A stretch of 64,000 nt of DNA from Epiperipatus broadwayi. Lineage: Eukaryota > Onychophora > Udeonychophora > Euonychophora > Peripatidae. The DNA is taken from NCBI GenBank assembly GCA_028023455.1, contig JAQFVV010006199.1, positions 1,548,001 to 1,612,000 on the forward strand, written 5' to 3'. The notes below the pieces were generated by a model that had not been told where the DNA came from, did no database searches, and was given only the letters and a program-made list of their open reading frames with translations. Made by a program: the position numbers and the translations under genes. This document shows, piece after piece, positions 23,501 through 35,293 of the stretch (positions are counted from its first letter, which is position 1; the number at the start of each line of letters is the position of its first letter).

Positions 23501-25079
23501 TTTCTCATTATATATCCTCATAAGTATAACTTTTTGGTTGTCAGAAATAATGAACCATGTTATAGGGATAAGCTACATATATTTCTATTAAACAAGAAAT
23601 AAGGTTGCTAAAGTTTAATATAAATTATTATTATATGTTATCTGTTTTATAATATCATAATGGATTGAGAGTGTAATTCTAGTTTTTGTATTATATCCTT
23701 TGTGAAAATTCTAATACATTTGTGTTTGAGTTTATGGATGTTTATAAATACATTAATTGCAATAACCTTTCTGATTATGCATATATAGATTACCATTGTT
23801 TTTAATGCATTTTTAAAATGATCAATATACTTTATCTATAATTAAAACAACTATTCATTTAGGCATAAAGAATACTTGCATATATTTCTTTTTATATACT
23901 TCTGAATTAGAAATTTTTATTTCATTGTGACCTGGGGAAAGTATTAATGAAATTTTCGACATCACTTATTTAAAAAAGCGATATATATATATATATATAT
24001 TGAAACCATCTAATCTTCTGGAATGAAAAATCATTGATTAAGTTATATAATCTTAAATTTACACACATAAACACATGCTCATATAAATTTATGTATGTAC
24101 TTACAGATTAAAAGGTGTAAAATTTGAGACCAAAAGCCTTTCCATAACCCTCATACAGTAACAGTGAAGGAGGTGGAATTATTTATTAGTATTACCGATT
24201 TCAGAGTGATAATGCTTTTGTTAGTTTTAAATCTTATTTTACTCTCTAGCTAAAAGTAATGTTTACCAACTAATATTAGATAGTTGGCTGAATTGATTGA
24301 ACCATTGGATTTTTTTAAGAATGTATATAATTTTTTTTTCTTTAAAAAAAAAAAATTGATATAATAAGGTTACACAAATTCAATACTTGGATTAATTTTT
24401 TACAAGTGATGTAATTAATTAATAATTATGTATAATAAAATTTCATGATAAAATAAGATTTAATATATCTGGTTGTTATAAATGTAATTCCAAGTTATAG
24501 ATCTTTGGCAAAAATACATTTAAAAGTAATTATATAAGGCAATAAAAAATACAGTTCAAAGCAACCATAGTTGGTGAATAAAATTATATTTCTAGATAAG
24601 AATGCAAGTCTAAATTAGATATTTTAATCAATTAATGTTTTTTTTTCTTTTTTTATGAGAACATATATACATAAAAGAAACAAGATCTGGTCTCTTAAAA
24701 AATAAAAATTAGAAATTTATGTTTGTACAATATTTAAAATAAACTTATGATAAACAAAATTTACATAACAACATAAGAGCAAAAATGATATAACAACAAT
24801 CAGTTAAATAACTTAGACAATTGTAGTGGGTTTGCAAGTTTTTCCTTAATAGCATAAATGTTATTTAGCATGAGTATCTGGTTTGAGTTTGATTTTGTTT
24901 AGGAAAAGTGATTGCAGTGTTCAAGATGTTGGATTAAAGCAAAAATAACAACTCAGGAATGAGGATGAAAAGAATAATTATTCTAATGTGAAAATAAACT
25001 CCTATTTATATTTGTAGAGCAATATAGTCAAAAATAAAGTGTTCTATCCCATTATCCTATGTCACAAAAGGAAAATAGC
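20542..25079. other. AT-rich spacer
   Basis: Long A/T tracts and an (AT)n run at 23982-24000. The ORF at 22573-22806 is a phenylalanine/leucine-rich translation of poly(T). No gene recognised. Confidence 0.55.
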
Positions 25080-25440
25080 ACCAAACTTTGCAGTTGGAAT
25101 TTTGCAATACAGGAAAAAGTGTTCATAAAGTCTTCAGACTTAGTTTGATTAAAAGTCCAAATACTTTGGTTCCAAGTTCCAAAACTAAGTCTTCTAATGA
25201 TGTCTCTATTATTCAGTTTTATAGTTGACCAAATTATTGTTTCATTCTCAATACTATTAACCTATTCAAAAGCTTCTCGGTATTTAATTTTATTAGACAA
25301 TGTAAAAATTAGTGATTCTTTATATTTTGATATGAGCTTTATATCTTTTGGCATAAAACTTTGTAGCTCGATGTCTGAATTTATAAATTTAATCATCTTA
25401 CTAGCTGAAACATACTAATATTGCATAATAAGAAACCATT
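25080..25440 (-). pseudogene. Possible degraded LINE C-terminal fragment
   Basis: Translated on the minus strand this gives an open stretch containing FMPKDIKLISKYKESL, NNRDIIRRL and SFGTWNQ. Layout and spacing resemble the C-terminal region of the LINE at 5.5-6.0 kb (NYRITTLFKFWKLEPN). The nucleotide word TTTGGTTCCAA(C/G)TTCC is shared between the two places. The 25197-25418 plus-strand ORF is its antisense. Similarity is faint; it could be coincidence. Confidence 0.3.
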
Positions 25441-27371
25441 ATAACCTAGAATGTTTTTGCAACTATTAATACTAATGGACATCATCCTCTTATTCCAGAT
25501 CAATTTAATGCACAAAGATGATCTTATTTATAAGTGTATTATTATATCTAATAACAATGGTATAACAAGTTGTTTTGGTGAATATTATAATATTTATTGG
25601 ATATACAAATTAAAAAGCGTATGAAACACTTGAAGGAGAAGCTATTGGGAAAACTTTTGTATAGATAGATATAAATTTTGTTAAGTGAGTATATTGTTCT
25701 TATTTCATTTGTACAAAAAGTGTATTGGAAAACCCAATGAGCACAGATAGCTGATATGCTATTGTTTTGCCCCTGAGAAAGATTTCCTTACTGAAATAGA
25801 GACTGTATTTCTCATTATAACTTTCCAGAAATGTGATAAGCTGTGAAAAATATTAGTACTGAGTATATGTATACCAGGCAATTTTTTCTTCAGTATTAAG
25901 GAATGGATTAGTATAAGCAATAAAAAGTAATGCATTCAATGGTGAACTTTGTGGATGAGACATTCAATGGTGAACTTTGTGGATGAGACTTTAATCCAGG
26001 GGATATTGAATCTTCACTGTAAAGTGTATTTTTATGTTTAAAAGAAAATTAGCCAGAATATCACTGTACAACAGAATAGAATCAAATGTGATTGTGATAT
26101 CTATGTGATTTGTAACATCTCTTCTCTATAATATAATCAATCACTATTATAAAATATTTAATGGCTACAGAAGATGAGGGACTTTTTTTTTTTGGAAAAC
26201 TAGAACTACGAGACAGAAGGAAGAGTATAAAGAAATACTTTAAACTTAATGAGAAAGTTATTTATTTAAATATGATTAATAGTCAGAACATAGATATGAA
26301 CTTACATTGACAAATGGGAAAGGATGGATATTTTTTAAGAAATGAGATTATTATGATGGGATATAGCTAAATAATAATGTATATTTGTGTTGTAAGGGTG
26401 GTTTACTATCCTGTCTAGACCAGCTTTTATTTATCCACAACAGCAAATTAAACCCATTTAAAAACATAAACTAGATAATAGATAGGTGGATACATACTAT
26501 CAATTGTTTTATAATGCAAACATACATATACACATGCGTAACAAAAGTTCATTTTATTAAATCTTAAATTAAATAATGTCGCAATGGAATAATTTATCTT
26601 TTTCAAAATAAAGTAAAAGAGACCATTTAATAAGATCTTTCATATATATACTAACAATAAGGTATTTGGCAATGTATTAGACATCACGAATTATGACTTC
26701 AACTTAGTAGACATAGCGATGATCTGATTTCAAGTCAATACCTAGGCAACTAATTCAAGAAAATGAGAGTAGAATTTTATTATGTAATTTTAATTTTAAC
26801 TACAACTATTTAGTACACACAACAATAGACAAACCACAGCAATGAAAGAGGAAATGGAAAAAGCTCATATACTAAGCAATGGAAACTAAGCATGATATAA
26901 AAGTGAACCCAGTTCATTTTCATCATCTTTTATTATTTGTCAAAGGATAGGATAACCACACACAACCAATATCTCAAGATTGAATCTTAGAATGCAAGGA
27001 AAGATGGATGATTTGTTTGAAAATCCTGTATCAGCCATATAATTTTCACATTGCAAAAAATTGAAAGAAATCATAATCAACTTTTGAAATAAGGAAAGTT
27101 GATAATTTATAGCAGTGTAATGAAAGAATTGAACTTATTTTGAGTTGACAATTAATAATAAAAGACTGTGCTATTGTTCGAATGAGGAGAAAAGGAAAGA
27201 GTACATTGCCAGCTTATATAAATAAATGGTGAAGTAAAATTTTACTTTTATATATTTTGCTAAATGCCAAATAACGAACTGAAGATAATTAAATTATTAT
27301 AAATTGCTAAGCAGTGTATTCTGGCTAAATAAAGTCACCATAGGACCTGAATGCTATTTTCCCAACCATAG
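25441..27371. other. Spacer, slightly less AT-rich than average
   Basis: Contains the 28-bp tandem duplication at 25933-25988 and a 57-codon ATG frame at 26161 (MATEDEGLFFFGKLELRDRR...). Nothing supports either as a gene. Confidence 0.4.
25933..25988. repeat. 28-bp perfect tandem duplication
   Basis: The unit CATTCAATGGTGAACTTTGT plus GGATGAGA occurs twice in tandem without a mismatch, implying a recent duplication or slippage. Confidence 0.9.
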
Positions 27372-27578
27372 AAGCATAATGATATAATTCACTCATCTAT
27401 AAAATGCCTAAAGAAACATCAAATGTCTCATAAGAAATGTCTGAATGGATCCTGGAGGAAACCCAGCTGCAGAAAATGGAAACAAGATTATTCCAAGCAT
27501 GTTGCTGAGAAATTTGAATGGTTGAGGAAGGACTACCTAGAGTTTAATGAAAAGAAGGGTGATAGACTGTATCCATAA
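27372..27578 (+). pseudogene. Unrecognised 68-codon open frame, coding-like
   Basis: The frame is open from after a TAG (27369-27371) to TAA at 27576-27578. It has notably higher GC than its surroundings and a charged, protein-like composition: CLKKHQMSHKKCLNGSWRKP, then KHVAEKFEWLRKDYLEFNEK. There is no initiating ATG near its beginning and no recognised family. Upstream translations are broken, which suggests a decayed protein, possibly from a transposon, but the origin is unknown. Confidence 0.3.
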
Positions 27579-28654
27579 GAGACATTATCACTAGATTCAC
27601 AGACTTTAATCTGGATGATAGAAAAAATTTGATTTATGTGTTAAATTTATATATATATATATGTTTGTAAAATTCTATTCTTATTTCATTTCTACACTTA
27701 GAAGTTTCAATATGCCTACACTTGGAAGAGTCCATATGTTTAAAAACAACATAGTCCAGGGTAAGAAATTATTAACTTAGATAAAAAAAAAAAATTATGT
27801 AAATAAAGTTTAGGTCATTTCCCTCCATACTGACTTGACATTTGGATCACCACCATGTAATATGGCATAAGGGAAGAGTTTTGATACTATCCATTTTAAT
27901 TACATGCGCTATTACAGGACAGAGTTTGTGTTGTTTGTTTGTTTATTTTAACTAACAGTCATTATATTTATTTTATTCTATATGAATCTTCTTATGTAAA
28001 TGTTCTTTTCTGTCAATCATACCAACCATACTTAGGGAGGGAGTCCCAAAGAAGATGGAATGTCAATCATTGGAATTTGATGATGAGGCTATTATATATA
28101 TATGTTAATGTAACATTGTAAATTAGTTAGCTTCGCGGTCGATATAATCATGATTTTTTAAAAAATTTAATTTGCTTTGTAAATAGTGAGTGCTGAGTTA
28201 TATATCTCTACCATGGGTATGGATTGGAATAATGAATACTTTTAATCGATGATATGGTAGAAATGCATACTTCATACATATAACTGCATCTTTTATCATG
28301 TTAAATGAGTTTTACATTTTATTTGTTATTAACAAAAGTTGTTAATTTGATTTAACATTTAACTGGTCTTTAGTTTATCAGAATCATTCATACACCCATC
28401 CATCAATTTATTTGACTACATATATGCACACACCCACATCTTTTCCATATATATAATGATACAGTAATAGGGTTGGTTGCATCTTAAGTCAATGGGAACC
28501 TATATAGAGGTGCAATAGTTGCTATACAAAATAAACTCACCTCTGAAGAGAGATGGAGGCAACATTCCTTCTGAGTTGAATACTGAGGCATAATGTAATC
28601 CAAAATAGCGGTGTGGCCTGGATGAGCTAGTATAAATTGTATCTGAATGTAATG
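27579..28654. other. Spacer
   Basis: Includes a 60-codon ORF (27939-28121) with no recognisable motif and short AT repeats. No gene supported. Confidence 0.4.
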
Positions 28655-28810
28655 TATAAACTTAGAGCTAGCTCATTGGAGGTAGATATGATCATTGGTT
28701 AGGTACTTCATTGCATCAGTCACAGCATTCTACCCAAAGACCCTAGGTCTGACCATAGTGAGATGCAATCCCCCCTCTTCTGGCAGATTGTTACATTCTG
28801 GATAAAAAAA
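28655..28810 (+). repeat. tRNA-like A-box region, possible SINE
   Basis: TAGCTCATTGG (28669-28679) is an almost perfect tRNA A box. A loose B-box-like AGGTCTGACCA lies about 70 bases downstream. The spacing is longer than in a tRNA, so this could be an inserted or diverged tRNA-derived SINE, or coincidence. Confidence 0.25.
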
Positions 28811-31800
28811 TTATATATAATGGGTCTGTAAATATACTAAGGTAAATTAACAAAAACTTTAGAATATATTTGCACTTTAATAGATCTTATGGGATAGAAT
28901 TTATTTTAAGCATGATTTCTTGTCACATATATTATAACTATCTCTTTCACCAAAATAGAAAGGGATATTTGTGGAATGTTCACGAGTTTGCAATTTTTTT
29001 AAAAATGTGTTGACACATTTTTCTACAGTGATTACTTTTGAATTTTTAAAATGGAAGAAAGTACAAATCTCTTGGGTTTACAACTGAATATTCAGCAGAT
29101 ATAGATGAGTTGTGAGGGTTGTTACAAAATTTTTTATTTTATTTTTGGTGACAAGGTAGTCTGGAAGTGATTTTTGTTTATTTTTATATTCTTGTTCAAG
29201 GACTATAATAGATTATACTATAAATTGGTTGAAAGAAGTGTTATTTCATTTAGCATGAAATACACCCATTCATTTTATCATATTAGTTGAGATCTTGTTT
29301 CTATATATACAGTAATTTGTTATAAATTTTACAGAAATTTATAAATGTGAATCAGGCTTCTGTAAAACTTAATTAATGTAAGGATGTTGATTTTTTTTAA
29401 AGTAAATGTTATAATGATATTGATATTGCTTTATAAATAAATCATAAATTTATAGCTTTCTCATATTAAATGAGCATTTTCTTTAACAAATACATAAAAT
29501 TCAAAATAAAGATTACTAAATGAATTGTGACAGAGTTGACAAAATAATCCACTAGTCTTTTTTAGTTAAATTTCTCAAACTCAAGAATATCTATATTCTC
29601 AAAACATTTATTAAACTAATTAATATGGGTGATATATTACAAATATGGATAATGAACAATTACAATATTAGATGAGTTATGGAACTAACATTATTGAGTT
29701 AAACAAAGTTAGGTATTTAGTGGTTAAGTTCTTTGTTAACTTTATTAGAGAGTCTGATATAGCTTCCATGTCTCTTGAAAAATGAATGTTGTGGCAAGAG
29801 TTTTGTCTCTTAGTTTAATTTTCTCTATGCTCTGAATAAATAATGAGTTTTCATCTGGCTTGGGATGTTGGTATTGTGCCTTGCACCTTACAATCCAAAT
29901 GGCATAGGTGGTGAAAATTTAGAAAATGACAAACACAAAAGGTTGTTTTATCAATTTATGATTTTACTATGAAAAAGTTAAACAATTTATTATAATCAAG
30001 TGTGTAATAAAGTAGTATTTAAAATTATGTACTTTTTATAATTGTTTATTTATAAATGAAAAAAATATGTTTGATAACAAGTCTAAAGCATTGTAAATTT
30101 GAAACATGCTATGGTAGTGTGAATGATTGATTCATTGAAATATTGTAATAATTTTAATAGTTTGGCAGAAATAAGAGTTTATAATTAAAATGATTTGATT
30201 TTAAAAGAAAAAATGTAAAAAGTTAAATAATTTTAAAGCTGGCTAAAATAATAATTAACTTGTTTTGAAATAAATTTGAAATAAACATTGGGACTTATTT
30301 ATAATTATATAAAATACCTTAGTTAATTAATGAAATTGTAATTCAAAAGCAACAATATAAGATTAAAAATAAAAGTGTTTATATCTGATCTTGACTATAT
30401 CATGAAGTGAGATGTTATGTAAAGTCTATATTCATATACTGAATGTAGTAGCAGAAAGCATTTATCTACTATATTCCCACTGTCATGTTTTGGAATAAAG
30501 TTATCGCAAAAAAAATTTCAGCTCTTGTTTAGCCAATAATCATAATGAGATAAAGAAAGTCTGATAATCCACATAAAAAGGTAATGGTTGCTTATTAATT
30601 GCATCATGGATAATTTTCACTACATAGTATTAGACCAAAATGTGCACCGAACAATTCTGTTGCATCAGTTGTGACTGATACTGTCAAAATATAGCTAGCC
30701 TGATCTTTGAAGATTTGTTTCCAAATTTTTAAATGTATTCTTTTTCTTTTATAATGTGGATATTACAAAATTTCACATGAAACTCCAATTATTTACAAGA
30801 AAACTAATCTGAAAGCAAGAATAAAAATAAATTTAAGAGCAAATCACTCATGGGAATAAGATATGAAAGAATCGAACTCTAAGAAAAAGTCCCCCATGTT
30901 CACTCAATTATTCAAAGAAGTTAATAAATTCAAAGTTATACATACCTATAAATTTGCATTTAAACTAAAACATTAGAACTTTAGGTGAGAACGTTAATCA
31001 AGTTTTATAACTGTTTCATTAATAATTTTGTTTATATTTAGATTTTTGTTTTTATTTCATTTATGTATTTAAAAAAATGATATTTAGCATTTTATAAATA
31101 TTTGGAATTCTCTCTTTTTTTTTTTTAATAATTATTTATATTTAGCAGGATTGTGAAACTGTATTTTAATTTGAGGAAAAAAATTGACTCATTATTACCC
31201 ACAATTTATTTCATTATCTGTTTAAAAATCATTATATCAGTACAGCAGTTCTTTGATAAGAATTTTATGTGGTTGTTTTTTTTTTTTGAGTTGATATATG
31301 TCAAATCAGAAATATGAAATATATTAGAATATTTATTTAATAATGCGAGTGCTTTAGTATTAAAATTAATATTTTATTTGCAAGATAAATGCTGACATCT
31401 ATCAATAGATTTATTAGTAATTTTGCTTTTACTAGGCTAGGCCAAGTTTCATAATTAATTAAAGAAAGAATAACTTTGCAAACTTTAATTTTCATATATA
31501 TATAGCCTTCTGTTTGATATTTTTGACCAAATTAATAAGTTTATTATTAAATTTAATTTTTATGTAACTAATAGAATGAAAAAAATGTAGAAGTCAAAAA
31601 TATATTTAAAAAAAAAAAAAGACTAACTTTTTATATTAATGAGAACAATTTTTTTTCTTCTTTGCCCCTAACAAAAATAATTTTTTCTAAAAACATTATA
31701 ATTATAAAAATATATATTATATCTACTAAATTAAAACAACTTTTAAATGATTAAAAATCCACATGAAACAAATATATATATATAATCATTTCTTTTTGAA

Positions 31801-32588
31801 AAATAAAATATTAACAAATGCTGCCGTTCTGAGAAAATTGAATGCTCTCATTTAATTTTTGAATTAAAAAACTTTATATTTAGCTGATAACTCCTGTCAT
31901 CTATTAATAAAAAATAAATAAAATATGTAATCTTTTCCAATAATTTGGAAATTTTTGCCACAATATTGCAGTAGAAGTCACTGGTCACAGACTATTCATA
32001 TGCTATCAGAGATATCTTCCACAAAGTTAAACAGCAGTATTCCAAGGAAAATCTAAATTTCCATAAGACAAACTTATGATGAACTAGCTGTGTTATAGTT
32101 ATGATCCAAAAACAAATCTTATAGTTAGTGCTCAGATGATATTGTCATCAATAATAAATTCAAGTAACTATTATTTGCATTATCCTTTAGCTGAATTATT
32201 TAACTTCAAAGAAATATAATTGTAGAGTAGTGTATTTTCATATAAGATATAATAAGATCATGTAACAAATATGAAATCTTCAATTGTCTTCATCATCGTC
32301 ATTTATTCAGCCTTTGCCTATAGATTAATGCAGCATTGACTACTATTAAAAATGTATATATATATATTCACTCTAATTTGCATATCATTATAGTATAGAC
32401 TTCTGATTGAGGAAATTTTACTGTCTATATAATTGTATTGTTTAACAGAAATCTTGATGAACTTTGGAAGTTTATTTTGATTTTCATGTCAAGGGATAGA
32501 TAATCAGAAAAAACCCTGGATATAATACAGGAATAATTTCATAATGCAAAATCAAAGAGGATGTAATAAAATATAAGTCACTTAATGG
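28811..32588. other. AT-rich spacer
   Basis: No supported gene. Low-complexity A/T sequence throughout. Confidence 0.5.
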
Positions 32589-32661
32589 TTTTTTTTTAAG
32601 TGTCATAGCATCGGCCGGGATGCGAACCCGCAACCCAAGCAACTGCCTGCAAGGGAGGGGA
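32589..32661 (-). repeat. Retroposed tRNA-like 3' fragment
   Basis: On the minus strand, CCCTTGCAGGCAG looks like an anticodon arm. It is followed by GGGTTGCGGGTTCGCATCCC, in which GGTTCGCATCC (complement of 32618-32628) is a near-consensus B box with a partly paired T stem. The sequence ends in a nine-base A tail (32597-32589 on the complement). It is strikingly GC-rich for this window. No D-arm or A box precedes it, so it is a 5'-truncated SINE or tRNA retropseudogene rather than a tRNA gene. Confidence 0.5.
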
Positions 32662-33779
32662 ACTAATTTTTGTTTATTAAATGTGCATATTTATGAATAA
32701 ATTACACATAACATATTAAGATCACCATCAATAACACTGAGTAAGAATTTTTTGCTAGTGCTATATTTATTTGATTAATTAACTGAAATATTAATGCAGA
32801 TTTACTACTGTACAAGTATATTGTAATGATATTGATCATGAATATTTTGATCCAGGTATAAAATTTTAAAGATTTTTAATGGAGAATTCTAATGAATCAA
32901 AATTTCCACTTTGTGAGTGCTACTGCAGAAGTTGAGCATTTTCTGGATTCAAAGTTATCTAGATTATCATTAAATTTATTTGAGTTATGCTAATATCTAT
33001 TGAGGTATAGTCTTTCAATAATTAAATTGATAATACCATATTATAGATATCATTTTTAATTTTAAATAATGTGTACAATTTATTATCGAGAAAATAATTT
33101 CTTAAATAATAAAGAATAACTGTTAGTGTCTGATATGATAATTGCAATGCATTAACATCTAGCAATCACAGGTCTTTAAAATATAAAGTTAATATTTTGA
33201 ATTAATAAATATTGAATTGGTAACTAAGCTTTATAAAACACATGAATAGTTTTGATATTCTATCTAAAATTGAAAGATTTCAAAGTGTTTTATGCATCAT
33301 CATGGCAATCAATAACACTTCATATATATGCTTTGATGCATTATTTAAATCTTAATTTAGTAAGAAAAGGCATACACTACATGATTCGGATGTTGTACAA
33401 ACTGTATGTTATATAGGACTTTACTGTATATACAGTTCTGAATTAAATAAAATAGTAAGCACTTATATAATGATTAGCTGAGCTAATATAAGAAAAACAG
33501 CTTTTAAAGTAACCCATTGCAAAACAAAGGCTTTTATGAGAGTGAAAGAGAAACATATTACTAACCAAGCTTTCTAATTGCTAAATTGTGAAAGTTTGAA
33601 TGTTTTCCATGTTTGTTTGAACCTATGAGTTAATAACATTAATTTATTAATCAAATTGGATGATTTTCTGGATTAGGTATGTGCAAATTCCCTAAAAGGA
33701 AAATTGTTTTTTATTTTGATTGGAGCTTGAGAAATTTTCAAATTTTATTCATGCACATTTGAATCCAGATCATGTAATT
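32662..33779. other. AT-rich spacer
   Basis: No gene or repeat recognised. Confidence 0.5.
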
Positions 33780-34932
33780 GGCATGGATATGTTTCATCTA
33801 CATCACATAATCATTTTTATCACACTGTTATAGAAAAACCCAATGAATATGAGTTGCCAATATGCTTTGGATTTGTAAATTATAAAAAGGCATTTGATTC
33901 TTTAAGAATTTCTTCAGTGATTAAAGCATTGGATCATCAAAATATAGACCCAGGATATTGTTATATTCTAAAGAATATTTATAAAAATTAAACAATAATT
34001 AGATTACATAATGATACTAGGAAGGTTAACATTGAGAAGGGTGTAAGACAGAGTAACTCCATATCTCCAAAACTTTTTACAGCAGTGCTACAATAAATAT
34101 TTTGTGGAATAAATGGGAAGCTAAAGGAGTAAAAATAAATGGAAACTATTTAAGTAATTTAGATTTTGCAGATGATGTAGTTGTTTTTGCAAATAATGCT
34201 TTAGAGCTTCAGAAAATGGTGCAAGAGTTATCAGATGAAAATAAGAAAGTGGGATTAAAGATAAATGTTAAAAATATTAAAGATGTGTTCAATGGATTTT
34301 CTCAACAGATTAAAATTAAGATTGATTATGAGTTAGAAGAAGTTAACAACTACAAATACCTTGGTCAGATTATTAGTACAGATGGAAACACGATGGATAA
34401 AATTAATCATAGAATTAAACTTGGTTGGAGTACTTTTGGTAGAATAACAGTATTAAAAGGAAATATGCCTATGTGTTTGAAAAGGGAGGTTTTTAATAAA
34501 TGTGTTTTACCAGTTCTTACTTATGAATCTGATACTTGGACAGTTAATAGAAGAGCAATACAGAGATTCCAGACCACTCAAAGATGTATGGAGAGATTCA
34601 TGTTAGAAATAACAAGAAGTGATTGAAACACAATATATGGTAAGAGAACAAACAGGTGTTACTGATATCATTGAAAGAATTTAAAGACTGAAGTGGAGTT
34701 GGGCTGGTTATATTGCTAGAAGAGAAGATAATAGATGGACAAGTGAAATCTTAAACTGGATTTCAAGAAATTGTAAAAGATTTAGAAAGAGACCACATGT
34801 GTGATGGATGAATGAAATAAGAAAATGTGCAGGGGTGATGTGGAGAAAAGAGACTAGAGATCGGAGAAGATGGATTGAACTTGGAGAGATCTTCATCTTG
34901 CAGTGGATTGATAATTGTTAACAATGATAAAA
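33780..34932 (+). pseudogene. RTE-like LINE, copy 1 (3' half)
   Basis: The plus strand carries most of a reverse transcriptase of the RTE/BovB-like type. NEYELPICFGFVNYKKAFDS (RT motif A) is at 33845-33905; EKGVRQSNSISPKLFTAVL follows at about 34030-34090. A continuous 174-codon frame begins at 34102 with NLDFADDVVVFA (the xADD catalytic box near 34160-34182), then VGLKINVKN, NYKYLGQIISTDGN, NMPMCLKREVFNKCVLPVLT and RCMERFMLEITRSD. Beyond the stop at 34624 the conserved tail continues in the same frame family and ends with a LQWIDN-like terminus at about 34900-34915. The 5' end, including the endonuclease, is absent. A stop at about 33990 and others inactivate it. The 34708-34896 minus ORF is a shadow. 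Confidence 0.85.
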
Positions 34933-35168
34933 ATTACATATATACTATCATAATTTTAATTGATTATTTTTAGAATGATCTTAAAATATTATTGCCAATG
35001 GTTTGCTATTATTAAATCAAAACTAATAATTATTTGAATTTTCTCTTTGATATATTAATTAAATTGGGAATTATTTACTAAAATTTAAATATATTTTTTT
35101 CTAATTACAGTATTTTATATATTTATTCATTTCGTGCTCATGCATTTATTACTTTTTATTACCTACAG
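34933..35168. other. AT-rich spacer
   Basis: No feature recognised. Confidence 0.5.
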
Positions 35169-35293
35169 GTCTTGGCAGACTGAATGTTTTTTTTTTAAGA
35201 CAAGTTGTGACAAAAGACTTCAAACTATTTACTCATTCAAATTTCTGGGCCAAACAAAATGAACGGTATTAAGTCTGAAGAGTTCTGCTCAAG
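35169..35293 (+). other. Weak candidate exon (125 nt)
   Basis: An acceptor-like CTTTTTATTACCTACAG precedes it and a donor-like CTCAAG/GTAATT follows. All three frames contain a stop. It could only be a terminal or non-coding exon, and chance is likely. Confidence 0.12.

Noticed and set aside
30360-30740. Possible Gypsy-type RNase H on the minus strand
   Set aside because: Only a short ILTVSVTTDATELFGAHFG-like stretch resembles it, with no flanking RT or integrase motifs.
35169-35293. Internal coding exon
   Set aside because: All three frames contain stops; kept only as a very weak non-coding or terminal exon candidate.
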